A stretch of 64,000 nucleotides of DNA, from assembly GCA_017561985.1 (NCBI GenBank), contig JAFZAZ010000015.1:62001-126000 (forward strand), written 5' to 3'. Shown here one piece after another: positions 14,386-22,948 of this stretch (positions are counted from its first letter, which is position 1; every line of letters starts with the position of its first letter). The stretch is from Lachnospiraceae bacterium. GTDB lineage: Bacteria > Bacillota_A > Clostridia > Lachnospirales > Lachnospiraceae. Below the pieces are notes generated by a model, which saw only the letters and a list, made by a program, of their open reading frames with translations, made no database searches and was not told where the DNA came from. The translations under genes were made by a program, and so were the position numbers.

Positions 14386-16941
14386 ATGGACTTTTTTTCA
14401 TCGCTCAACAAAGAACAGCTTGAGGCCGTACGGCACGAAAAGGGACCTCTTTTGATCCTCGCCGGCGCAGGTTCGGGCAAGACGCGCGTGATCACGTACC
14501 GCATCGCCCGCCTGATCAAGGAATGCGGCGTCAGCCCTTACAACATACTCGCCATCACGTTCACCAACAAGGCGGCAAATGAAATGCAGGAGCGTGTCGC
14601 GGCTCTCCTCGAGGAGAAAGGCCGGGACATCTGGATCAGCACGTTTCACTCCGCCTGTGTCCGTATGCTCCGCAGGTTCGGCGCGTCGCTCGGATACGAA
14701 CCCAATTTTACGATCTATGACACGGACGACCAGAAGCGCGTGATGCGCGACGTGTGCAAGCGGCTGAATATCGATCCGAAGCAGCTCCCGCCGAAGCAGA
14801 TCCTCTCTCTGATCTCGAGCGCGAAAAATGAACTGATCTCCCCCGCCGAATACCGCGAACACGCGGGCCGCGGGATGTACAAAGACGTCGCACGCGCATA
14901 CGAGGCGTACCAGGAGACTTTGTTCAAGAACAACGCCCTCGACTTCGACGATCTTTTGATGAAGACCGTTGAGATGCTCCGCACGGACCACATCGCTCTC
15001 GCGCATTACCAGAACCGTTTCGAGTACATTCTCGTGGACGAGTATCAGGACACCAACACGGCACAGTTCGAGCTGATCCGTCTTCTCGCCACACACATCA
15101 ACGAGGAGGGCGAGCCGGAGCACAACCTCTGCGTGGTGGGTGACGACGACCAGTCCATCTACCGCTTCCGCGGCGCCAACGTCCGCAACATCCTCGACTT
15201 CGAGTCCAACTATCCGGACGCGACCGTCATCAAACTTGAGCAGAACTACCGCTCCACAAAGCGCATTCTCGAGGCTGCCAACTCCGTGATCGTCAACAAC
15301 GCGGGCCGCAAGAGCAAGGCGCTGTGGTGCGACAACGAAAAGGGCGAGCCCATTCCGGTCACCGAATATCCGACCGACCTCGCGGAGGCCACCGCGACCG
15401 CCGCAGCCATCGACCGCGCCGTCTCGGAAGGAAACGGTTCCTACCGCGATTACGCGATCCTGTACCGCACGAACGCACAGTCGCGCGCCTTCGAGGAGCA
15501 GCTCATTTTCCGCAACATTCCCTACAAGATCGTCGGCGGAACAAACTTCTACGAGCGCCTTGAAGTACGCGACATGCTCGCATATCTCCGCGTCATCGAC
15601 TGCGCCGATCCGATTGCGGTCAAGCGCATCATAAACGTTCCGAAGCGCGGCATCGGCGACACCACTCTCACGAATGTGGACGATTACTCCTTCATCAAGG
15701 ATATTCCTCTCTACGAGGCGCTGCGGAACGCGAAGGAAATCCCGGGCATCTCCTCCCGCACGGCGGGACAGATCGCCGGCTTTGTGGACGTCATCGAAGG
15801 CCTTCGCGCCGGTCTTTCGAATCCGAAGGAAAGTCTTGCGAAGCTGATCGACAATATTCTCGAAGCCACGAATTACGAGGATGATCTGCGCGAGCAGGAT
15901 CCGGACAAGGCCGACGACCGCATGGAAAATGTGCGCGAGCTCAAAAACAAGATCGTACAGTACGTTCAGTCGAGCGAAACGCCCACGCTCTCCGAGTTTC
16001 TCGCGGAGGTCGCGCTCGTGGCGGACATCGACTCCCTCGACGGAGCGGACGACTACGTGGTTTTGATGACGCTTCACAGCGCCAAGGGTCTCGAGTTCGA
16101 CCACGTCTTCATCGGCGGCCTCGAGGAAGGTCTCTTCCCGAGCCAAATGGCACTCGACGCAGACGACCAGAACAGTTTCGACGAAAATCTCGAGGAGGAG
16201 CGCCGCCTGATGTATGTCGGTATCACCCGCGCGCGCAAGACGCTCTCCCTCAGTTATGCAACACGCCGCCTGATGCGCGGCGAAGCGCAATACAACCGAC
16301 CTTCCCGCTTCCTCGGCGAGCTCCCCCGCGAGCTGATCACCCGCAGGACCGCACCGTCCTCCGGAGGCTGGGACGACCGCTATTCGACGGCAAAGCGCGG
16401 CTCTCTCGGCAGCTATCTCGCCGGGCAGGGGCGCAGCAGTTACTCCGACCGCTCCGGCGGCAGTTCCTACGGAAGTCAGGGAAATTCTTACGGCGGACGT
16501 TCTTATGGCAGTCAGGGAAGCTCCTACGGCAACCAGGGAAGTTCCTACGGCGGCCGCTCGCACAGGGGTTCCGAAGGTTCCTTCCTCGAGGATCTGCTCG
16601 ACGACAGCCGATACTCTTCCAAACCGACATCCGGTTCCGGAAGTCCTTACTCGTCTGCCGGCGGAACATACAAAAGTCCGTACAGCAAGCCCTCGACCGG
16701 CTCGTACAAAAGCCCCTACTCCGGGTCGAAATCGTCCGGCCGTTCCGGCGGAAGCACGGCGTCCGCACCGGCAGGTGCGCCGGACTACAAGGTCGGCGAC
16801 CGCGTGCGCCACGTCAAGTTCGGAATCGGCACCGTGACCGCACTCACGCCCGGCACACTCGATTACAACGTGACGGTCGAATTCCCCTCGGGAGTCAAGG
16901 AAATGCTTGCTTCCTTTGCGAAGCTTGTCCGCGTGGACTGA
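14386..16941 (+). CDS. pcrA: UvrD/PcrA-type 3'-5' DNA helicase with Gly/Ser/Tyr-rich tail
   Basis: 851 residues. Superfamily 1A motifs are intact: Q-motif LNKEQLEAV, Walker A AGAGSGKT (27-34), motif Ia TFTNKAA, motif II VDEYQDTN, motif III GDDDQSIYRFRGA, motif IV EQNYRS, motif V LMTLHSAKGLE, and motif VI EEERRLMYVGITRAR. Residues about 660-795 form an unusual low-complexity linker rich in S-Y-G-x-Q-G and S-P-Y-S units. The last 50 residues (VGDRVRHVKFGIGTV...) are the Tudor-like domain that binds RNA polymerase in PcrA (family knowledge). Role: DNA repair, replication-fork and transcription-conflict processing. It has its own promoter, and no terminator before the next gene is obvious. Confidence 0.95.
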   Translation: MDFFSSLNKEQLEAVRHEKGPLLILAGAGSGKTRVITYRIARLIKECGVSPYNILAITFTNKAANEMQERVAALLEEKGRDIWISTFHSACVRMLRRFGASLGYEPNFTIYDTDDQKRVMRDVCKRLNIDPKQLPPKQILSLISSAKNELISPAEYREHAGRGMYKDVARAYEAYQETLFKNNALDFDDLLMKTVEMLRTDHIALAHYQNRFEYILVDEYQDTNTAQFELIRLLATHINEEGEPEHNLCVVGDDDQSIYRFRGANVRNILDFESNYPDATVIKLEQNYRSTKRILEAANSVIVNNAGRKSKALWCDNEKGEPIPVTEYPTDLAEATATAAAIDRAVSEGNGSYRDYAILYRTNAQSRAFEEQLIFRNIPYKIVGGTNFYERLEVRDMLAYLRVIDCADPIAVKRIINVPKRGIGDTTLTNVDDYSFIKDIPLYEALRNAKEIPGISSRTAGQIAGFVDVIEGLRAGLSNPKESLAKLIDNILEATNYEDDLREQDPDKADDRMENVRELKNKIVQYVQSSETPTLSEFLAEVALVADIDSLDGADDYVVLMTLHSAKGLEFDHVFIGGLEEGLFPSQMALDADDQNSFDENLEEERRLMYVGITRARKTLSLSYATRRLMRGEAQYNRPSRFLGELPRELITRRTAPSSGGWDDRYSTAKRGSLGSYLAGQGRSSYSDRSGGSSYGSQGNSYGGRSYGSQGSSYGNQGSSYGGRSHRGSEGSFLEDLLDDSRYSSKPTSGSGSPYSSAGGTYKSPYSKPSTGSYKSPYSGSKSSGRSGGSTASAPAGAPDYKVGDRVRHVKFGIGTVTALTPGTLDYNVTVEFPSGVKEMLASFAKLVRVD

Positions 16942-16970
16942 TGTATTTTCCTGTATTTTCCGAAAAGACT

Positions 16971-16998
16971 TTGCAAAATGCGTGTTTCGTGGTATAAT
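16971..16998 (+). promoter_or_regulatory. Promoter of the small membrane-protein gene
   Basis: TTGCAA, 16-base spacer, TATAAT; 61 bases before the ATG. Two tandem ATTTTCC words (16945 and 16955) lie just upstream. Confidence 0.55.
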
Positions 16999-17059
16999 TT
17001 ATGTGCGTCATTTCGATGAATGAATTCCGACGTAGTTAACAATTGGGAGGTTACACACT

Positions 17060-17275
17060 ATGGATTGCAATTGTAAAGAGTGCAAGAGCTGCAATGTCAT
17101 CGGTATCATCCTCTGCATCATCGGCATCCTGGCCGTGATCGCCGGTATCGCGTACGCGGTATATCGCTTCTGCGCGCCGGAATACATCGAGGATTTCGAC
17201 GATATCGATCTGGATCCCGAAGAGGAAGCCAAGAGCGAGGAGAAGGACGAGGAAGACATCTTCGAAGAGAAATAA
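17060..17275 (+). CDS. Small membrane protein with Cys-rich head and acidic tail
   Basis: 71 residues. The first 12 residues hold four cysteines (C3, C5, C8, C11), then one membrane helix (about 13-37) with more cysteines, then a strongly acidic tail (about 42-71, mostly Asp and Glu). GGGAGG lies upstream with usual spacing, and a promoter and a strong terminator frame the gene, so it is expressed on its own. I recognise no family. The cysteines could bind metal or be lipid-modified inside the cell (inference). Confidence 0.75.
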   Translation: MDCNCKECKSCNVIGIILCIIGILAVIAGIAYAVYRFCAPEYIEDFDDIDLDPEEEAKSEEKDEEDIFEEK

Positions 17276-17300
17276 TTCTCTCTCATTTTACACTGCATGC

Positions 17301-17337
17301 AAAAAGAGCGTTTCCGTTTGGAAACGCTCTTTCTTTG
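17301..17337. terminator. Bidirectional terminator
   Basis: AAAGAGCGTTTCC-GTTT-GGAAACGCTCTTT, 13-bp perfect stem with flanking A- and T-runs. Serves the small protein gene (+) and the htrA-type gene (-). Confidence 0.9.
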
Positions 17338-17371
17338 TCTGTCCGGGTATCCGGTTTATATCGAAACCGTA

Positions 17372-18730
17372 TCAATCCGTATATTTCTTCTTGGCCTCTT
17401 CGTAGCTTCCGAGCGTTACGGTGAGCTTGAGCTCATCGTAGTTCACCTCGCTTGAGTTGGAGGTTCTGCGCATCACGACGATGTCGACTGTCTCGCCCGC
17501 GCGCTTGTAGTTCATGAGCTCACGGATGTCGTCGATGCTCTTGATGTTCGTGTTGCCGATCTTCACGATGACATCTCCCGCAACCATGCCCGCTGCGTCA
17601 ACCGGCGAATCCTTCAGGATGGACTGTACATACACACCCTGCGGCACCGCAAGAAGCTCTGCGTTGCTCGCGTTCACGTCGCGCGTCGTCGCAAGTCCGA
17701 GGAAACCTTTCTCCGACTCGTCCACAAGGGATCTCGTGCTCAGCTCCTCAATAATCTCACGAACGTTGCTGATCGGGATTGCAAAGCCCATACCCTCAAC
17801 GGAATAGTCCGAATATTTTGCGGAGTTGATGGCGATCACTTCGCCCTTGCTGTTCAAAAGCGCACCGCCGCTGTTGCCGGGGTTGATCGCTGCATCGGTC
17901 TGGATCAGATGGTACGTCGTGGTGTCGATCGTAATCTCGCGGTTGAGCGCGCTTACATAGCCGACGGTGACGGACTGGCCGTAACCGAGCGCATTGCCGA
18001 TCGCGATAACCATCTGGCCTACTTTGATGCTGTCGGAATCGCCGATTCTCGCCACGCGGATTGCCTTCGCCGTCTCATCCGTGAGGGATTCGAACGGAAC
18101 CGCAACTACCGCAAGGTCAGAGGAGGAAGCCGTTCCCTTGATGACTGCCTCAACCTTGGCGCCGTTGATAAACTCGATCTCGACGCGCTTTGCGCCGGAG
18201 ATCACGTGGTTGTTCGTCACGATCAGGAGTTCATTGTCGTTCTCACCGATGATGATACCGGAGCCGCTTCCGGCGAGTCTCTCCTCAGTCGTGGTTCGTC
18301 CGCTCCAAAAGTCGGTGATGCGGGATTCCTGATAGTTGTTGATCGCAACAACCGCAGGCATCACATTGTCAACGACAGGCGAGACATCCACCGCCGTGAT
18401 CGTCGAGACATCGCTCTCCTCCACCTTGTCGGAGGATACCAGCTTGACGGTCGGGCTCGGCGTTTCCTGCGAAGTCTGACGCATCTCCGCAGGCGTCGAA
18501 TCACGCTTCTGCGCAGGATCGTTCGGAAGGAACCGGTTGACCGCGTAATACGCGCCGCCCGCACACAGTCCGAACACGATTCCGAACACCATGATGCTCA
18601 AAAGTTTTGCGAAAAATCCGCGCTTCTTCGGCTCCTTGTGAGCCTCGCGCTGCATTGCTTCCTCATCGATACGACGGATATAGGAATCACTCGTCTCCGT
18701 CGAATAATCCGTATACATATTGTCGTCCAT
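17372..18730 (-). CDS. HtrA/DegP-type membrane-anchored serine protease
   Basis: 452 residues. A cytoplasmic N-terminus with Arg/Lys stretch is followed by one membrane helix (about 43-66), a Pro/Ser/Thr linker, a trypsin-like domain and one PDZ domain (about 345-440). The catalytic triad is H175 (TNNHV), D205 (SSDLAVV) and S287 (NPGNSGGAL), and the LGYGQSVT loop is present. AAGGGG precedes the ATG. Role in the family: extracytoplasmic protein quality control, usually under a cell-envelope stress regulator. No such regulator gene is adjacent. The gene is monocistronic. Confidence 0.94.
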   Translation of the reverse strand: MDDNMYTDYSTETSDSYIRRIDEEAMQREAHKEPKKRGFFAKLLSIMVFGIVFGLCAGGAYYAVNRFLPNDPAQKRDSTPAEMRQTSQETPSPTVKLVSSDKVEESDVSTITAVDVSPVVDNVMPAVVAINNYQESRITDFWSGRTTTEERLAGSGSGIIIGENDNELLIVTNNHVISGAKRVEIEFINGAKVEAVIKGTASSSDLAVVAVPFESLTDETAKAIRVARIGDSDSIKVGQMVIAIGNALGYGQSVTVGYVSALNREITIDTTTYHLIQTDAAINPGNSGGALLNSKGEVIAINSAKYSDYSVEGMGFAIPISNVREIIEELSTRSLVDESEKGFLGLATTRDVNASNAELLAVPQGVYVQSILKDSPVDAAGMVAGDVIVKIGNTNIKSIDDIRELMNYKRAGETVDIVVMRRTSNSSEVNYDELKLTVTLGSYEEAKKKYTD

Positions 18731-18853
18731 ATTGTATGCCCCTTTTCTTTCACGATTCGTCGAAGTCTCTTCTCCCCTTCGACACTTACAGAATACCTCT
18801 CATTTATGTGCGAATTGTGATTACTCGTGGAGCATTTCGTGAAAAATAAACGT

Positions 18854-20860
18854 CTATTTTGCGTCCTTCAACGCGATGCCGTTCTCACCGAGCGCAATCG
18901 CATGATCGAGGCCGACAAATTTGCCGTTCTGCTGCCAGAGAACCTCTTTCACGAAGTTGTATTTTTCCGCATCCCACGTCGTAAAATCATCCAGAAGCAG
19001 TCCGCCCGTGTCGCCCGAATTCGCGTTCAGGCACCAGAAGGTGTGGTTCAGACGATACTTCTTGATCAGCTCGCGCATGTACGTCATCCACGTGATATTC
19101 GGTTCCGTCATGAAGCCGCCCCACTCGCCGATCAGAAGCGGCGCGATGGACTCCTCGTAGATGTAGAACCAGTTGTCATGCCAGCAGTCCTTCATCAGGC
19201 TGTCATAGTTGTACGTGCCCTCGAACCACGGCTGCTTGTACACGGTCGGGCCGTAGTCGTGCGGCGAATACACGAGCTTGTTCTGGTATCTTCCGAGATT
19301 TACAGGGTACTTCTCGACTCCGCGAAGGTTGCCGCCCCACCAGTTGAAGAAGTAGTCCTTCTCGTCCGTGGAATGAAAGTCGGAATTGGCCTCGAGGTCC
19401 TTCGGGAAGATCTCGGTTCCCTCGACCAGGATCAGCACATTCGGGTTCTTCGCGAGAATTCTCGCAGCTGCTTTCTCCGCCGTGTATTTCCAGTTGTTCT
19501 TCTTCTCCGAGTCGTTCCAGATGGCTGCCCCGTCCTTCTCGTAGGGCTTGCCGTGAGGCTCGTTCTTCAGATCGAACGCGATGATCGTGTCGTTGTCCTT
19601 GTACCGCTCCGCCATCCACTCGAGAGCCTGGTAATAGTCCTCCTCGGAAATCTTTCCGGTGTACCAGAGATTCACATTGTGGCCGGAAGCATTGGTTTCC
19701 GCGCTGTGGACGTCAGGCATCACCTTGAGTCCGCTCGCCTCCGCAAGCTTTAAGAAGTAATCGAAGATCTCAAGACTGTTCATGGAGTTGAGCACTTCGT
19801 TGTACGCGTGATTGTAATTGGCGGTCGGATATTTTCCGTCCCTCCAGTTCAGAATCAGCTCCGCAGAGATCGGAACGCGGATCAGGTTGAAGCCGTGGTC
19901 GGCGATCGACTTGACTGTCGGCTCAAGCTTCGAGGTCCACAGTCCGTCGAAGAGGTTCGATCCCGTGTTGTAGCCGAACCAGTTCACGCCTGTGATCCAG
20001 ACTTCCCTGCCGTTCTTGTCGAGAATGCGGCGTCCGTCCGTGTGCAGCCAGTCGTCGCCCTGTACCGCGTCCTTTGCGCGCTGCAGAAGCTTCTCAACGT
20101 CGACGTCACTGCCTCCCTGACCGCCGCCCTGGCCGCCCTGACCTCCGTTTTGACGGTTCTGGTCGACAACGCCCGCGCGCACCGTACATGCGACTCCGTT
20201 CAATTTTGCAGAGCGGATCACAAGCTTGCCTGCGCGGATTCCCATGTTGCAGCCGGTCACAACCGTGTCCCCGGTCGCGATATCGCCATTGTAGTTTGCA
20301 TTCTTTATGGTGAGCGTCTCGCCCTTGACATCGTATGTTCCGTTCCAGCCGCTCGCCTTCGAAAGCCCCTCGATTTCAAGGACAAGCGTCCAACCGCCGG
20401 AGATCGCTTTCTTGTCATTGTTGCGGATGCCGAACTCGATGCCGATCATCGTCACGCCGCCGTCTTCCCAGGTGTTGCCTGTGGAATACTCGACGAGGTA
20501 CCCTTCAATCTCCTCCGGCTTCGGTGTCGGCGTCCCCGCCTTCGTCGGCTCGACCGTTTTGGTCGGTTCTGCAGTGGGCGTCAATCCCGCCGTGGGCGTA
20601 ACCGCCGCGGTCGGCGTAACGACAGGCGTACCGGTCGGAGCCGGAGTCGTCCCTTCGGTCGGCGCGGGCGTCGCATTGTTCGCGTCGTCCGGCTTCTCCG
20701 TCACGGTCGCTCCGCCGTCTGCGGGCTTGTCGTCCCCTCCCTTTTTCGCAAGCGCGATGATCAGTCCGATGATGACGATCGCCATCACCGCAACCGCCAG
20801 TATCAATCCCCTGTGGAGAAAGGCTTCGCGCGTATTATCGTTTGTTTCCCTGCTATCCAT
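18854..20860 (-). CDS. GH5 endoglucanase with CBM2-like module, membrane-anchored
   Basis: 668 residues from the ATG at 20860, which has GGAGGG upstream; the frame extends to 20956 without a ribosome site. Order: short cytoplasmic part, signal-anchor helix (about 17-39), Pro-Thr linker (60-115), a CBM2-like cellulose-binding beta-sandwich (about 118-235, with GWTLVLE, SGWNGTY and NANYNG), a Gly-Gln linker (about 238-250), and a GH5 catalytic domain (about 275-655). The acid/base is E434 in DLKNEPHG; the nucleophile is E579 in LIGEWGG. Predicted action: internal cleavage of cellulose or related beta-glucan at the cell surface. The call of CBM2 is by pattern only. Confidence 0.9.
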   Translation of the reverse strand: MDSRETNDNTREAFLHRGLILAVAVMAIVIIGLIIALAKKGGDDKPADGGATVTEKPDDANNATPAPTEGTTPAPTGTPVVTPTAAVTPTAGLTPTAEPTKTVEPTKAGTPTPKPEEIEGYLVEYSTGNTWEDGGVTMIGIEFGIRNNDKKAISGGWTLVLEIEGLSKASGWNGTYDVKGETLTIKNANYNGDIATGDTVVTGCNMGIRAGKLVIRSAKLNGVACTVRAGVVDQNRQNGGQGGQGGGQGGSDVDVEKLLQRAKDAVQGDDWLHTDGRRILDKNGREVWITGVNWFGYNTGSNLFDGLWTSKLEPTVKSIADHGFNLIRVPISAELILNWRDGKYPTANYNHAYNEVLNSMNSLEIFDYFLKLAEASGLKVMPDVHSAETNASGHNVNLWYTGKISEEDYYQALEWMAERYKDNDTIIAFDLKNEPHGKPYEKDGAAIWNDSEKKNNWKYTAEKAAARILAKNPNVLILVEGTEIFPKDLEANSDFHSTDEKDYFFNWWGGNLRGVEKYPVNLGRYQNKLVYSPHDYGPTVYKQPWFEGTYNYDSLMKDCWHDNWFYIYEESIAPLLIGEWGGFMTEPNITWMTYMRELIKKYRLNHTFWCLNANSGDTGGLLLDDFTTWDAEKYNFVKEVLWQQNGKFVGLDHAIALGENGIALKDAK

Positions 20861-20947
20861 ACAATCCCTCCGTGGGCAACATTTTTCCGCTGGTAGTATA
20901 CCACAAAAAGCCTGCAGGTGACAACCTCGCAGCCGTTCGTAAGCAAA

Positions 20948-20979
20948 GAAAAACACGGCCCCGGAAGAAGCCGGAGCCG
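20948..20979 (-). terminator. Terminator of the M1-like peptidase gene
   Basis: On minus CGGCTCCGG-CTTCTT-CCGGGGCCG followed by TGTTTTTC; 22 bases after the stop. Confidence 0.75.
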
Positions 20980-21001
20980 CGTCGTTATATCCGTCATTTT
21001 C

Positions 21002-22759
21002 CTATCTCGGAAGCCTGCTTTGATCGTAGATCGACATGTCAAACGCAACGTCGATGATCGTGTTGAGTTCCTCATTGTCCGTTCCCGCACATTCGTACAG
21101 AACTTCGAAGAAGCTCTCCGGGTCTGCGTTGGAAAATGCATTCCGCCGCACGTACTCGCGCAGCACCGCGTAGAAGTTCTCACGCCCGATTACCGCTTCC
21201 ATCTCCTCGATCACCATCTCGCCGACGACGTAGATTGAGTATGTATAGCGGTTGTCGCTCGAGTAATCATGAACGCCGCGGTTGATCGGGAATAACTCCG
21301 AGTCACGGTATGTCTGCACCACGACCTTGTCCGTAAAATCAAACCTGGTCGGCGTATCGATCGTAATATACGGCGGCTTCATGTTTCCGCCGTTCGCATT
21401 GACATAGTCCGCAAACACTTTCTCCGTGTACGAAGTGATGCTCTCGTCCTGCCACGGCTGCTTGCCTGAATCGCTTCCGACGATTCCCATGAACCACTGG
21501 TGTCCGATCTCGTGAGCGACGCAGATCTGCAGATCGTAGTACGGTGCGCTTCCGTCTACACTCTTGACATGTCCGTAGATGTACATGCTGTCCGCAATCT
21601 GGATCAGGTTCGGGTACTCCATTCCGCCCGCGCTGAGCGGCGTCAGGATGATGTCAAGCTCCTCGTACGGATATTTTCCGAACGCTTCTCCGAAAGCGCG
21701 CAGGGCATCCCTTGCCGCGATCTGGGTGTACTTAAGGACGTTGTCCATGCCCGCAACTCCATCGTCTTCACGATACAGAACGTTGACCTTCACTCCGTCA
21801 TGCGTCTGCGTGTCCACCTTGAAGTCCTTCGATGCGGAAAATACAAAATCCCTCACGGCCGGCGCATAATACGTGTACGTCACGGTACCGTCGCCTTCCT
21901 CGCACCCCTTCTCGGTTCCGGTCGAGCCGACCGTCACGCCTGCGGGCACCGTAAGGCGCACATCGAAATTCGAGATCTCCGAGTAGAAGCACTCGCCCAT
22001 CAGATAATACGCGACATGCGACCAGCCGTTCTTCGTGTACTCCGCTAGAATCGGGAAGAAATTGGCCACATTGTACAGTCCGTCAGTCACGCCGAAGCGG
22101 TCGTCAACCTCCGGGATCTTCGTCGTAAAATCATACGAGAGCGTCATCTTCTCTCCGGGTGCAAGCGGTGCGGGAAGATCGATCCAGATGACGGAGACGT
22201 CCTCGTCCCTGACACACGTGAGATTCGAGCCGTCGCGCCCGTCCTTTACGTTCTCGATGACCGTCGTTGCTCCCTTGATATCTCTCGCCACATAGCCGAT
22301 CTCCCTCGGCCTGGTGAAAAGGCTCGGATAATCGCGCAGGCACAGCTTGTCCCACGTATCATTCGAGTCGTTGTAAAACTCGAAGACTACATGTCCTCCC
22401 ACGGTATCCCTGTCCGTGTCGAGTCTGAGGTCCATATCGTAGTGATAAAGATCTCTCGTCGGAAAAGCGATCTCACAATTCTTCTCGGGCGCCTTGAAAT
22501 TGCCCATCGGCGTCGGCGTGACAACCGCCGGTTCCGTCGGAGTGGGCGTCACAGGCTCAACGGTGGGTGTCACATCCGGCTCAGTCGTCGGAGTCGGCGT
22601 CGCCGCATCGGTCGGCGTCGCCGGCACATCGGTCGGTGTCACCGTTGCCTCAACTGATTTTGCGTTTCCTTTTCTTGGTTCGGCCTTCTGTCCGCCGCAC
22701 GCCGTGAGCGAGATCACAAGCGTGAGGACAAGGAGCAGGGCCAGTCCGGTTCGTTTCAT
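21002..22759 (-). CDS. M1-family metallopeptidase-like lipoprotein
   Basis: 585 residues. Lipobox LTAC with lipidated C21, then a Pro-Thr linker (about 38-88), an N-terminal beta domain, and a gluzincin domain. Zinc ligands are H416 and H420 in HEIGH, with E439 nineteen residues on, which is the M1 spacing; E417 is the catalytic base. GGMEY near 388-392 is equivalent to the GAMEN substrate motif. A downstream tyrosine at the usual site is plausible (YSIYVVGEM). The protein would act as an outer-surface aminopeptidase. The terminator lies after it, and the GH5 gene follows downstream on the same strand. Confidence 0.88.
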   Translation of the reverse strand: MKRTGLALLLVLTLVISLTACGGQKAEPRKGNAKSVEATVTPTDVPATPTDAATPTPTTEPDVTPTVEPVTPTPTEPAVVTPTPMGNFKAPEKNCEIAFPTRDLYHYDMDLRLDTDRDTVGGHVVFEFYNDSNDTWDKLCLRDYPSLFTRPREIGYVARDIKGATTVIENVKDGRDGSNLTCVRDEDVSVIWIDLPAPLAPGEKMTLSYDFTTKIPEVDDRFGVTDGLYNVANFFPILAEYTKNGWSHVAYYLMGECFYSEISNFDVRLTVPAGVTVGSTGTEKGCEEGDGTVTYTYYAPAVRDFVFSASKDFKVDTQTHDGVKVNVLYREDDGVAGMDNVLKYTQIAARDALRAFGEAFGKYPYEELDIILTPLSAGGMEYPNLIQIADSMYIYGHVKSVDGSAPYYDLQICVAHEIGHQWFMGIVGSDSGKQPWQDESITSYTEKVFADYVNANGGNMKPPYITIDTPTRFDFTDKVVVQTYRDSELFPINRGVHDYSSDNRYTYSIYVVGEMVIEEMEAVIGRENFYAVLREYVRRNAFSNADPESFFEVLYECAGTDNEELNTIIDVAFDMSIYDQSRLPR

Positions 22760-22893
22760 TTTTCTGATCCCCCTTCTTCTCTTAATTCGCGGGCCGGGCC
22801 CGCATTTTCCTCTTGTAGCGCACGCTGACAGTATACCACATTACGCGCGCAAAAGTGTGAAAGCGATGTGAATCTTTCGAAAAAAAAGCACAC

Positions 22894-22921
22894 AAAAAGC
22901 CCGCAGCATTTCACTGCGGGC
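22894..22921 (-). terminator. Terminator of the NlpC/P60 gene
   Basis: On minus GCCCGCAG-N7-CTGCGGGC then TTTTTGTG. Confidence 0.85.
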
Positions 22922-22948
22922 CTTGTAAACTTTGTTTCGGCCCGGGCA

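Noticed and set aside
14398..16812. 804-codon open frame on minus opposite pcrA
   Set aside because: It is the antisense shadow of a clear helicase gene; GC-rich third positions keep the opposite frame open. No ribosome site and no family pattern.
20070..20165. Gly-Gln repeat in the GH5 protein as a separate feature
   Set aside because: It is only a short flexible linker between the CBM2-like and catalytic domains.
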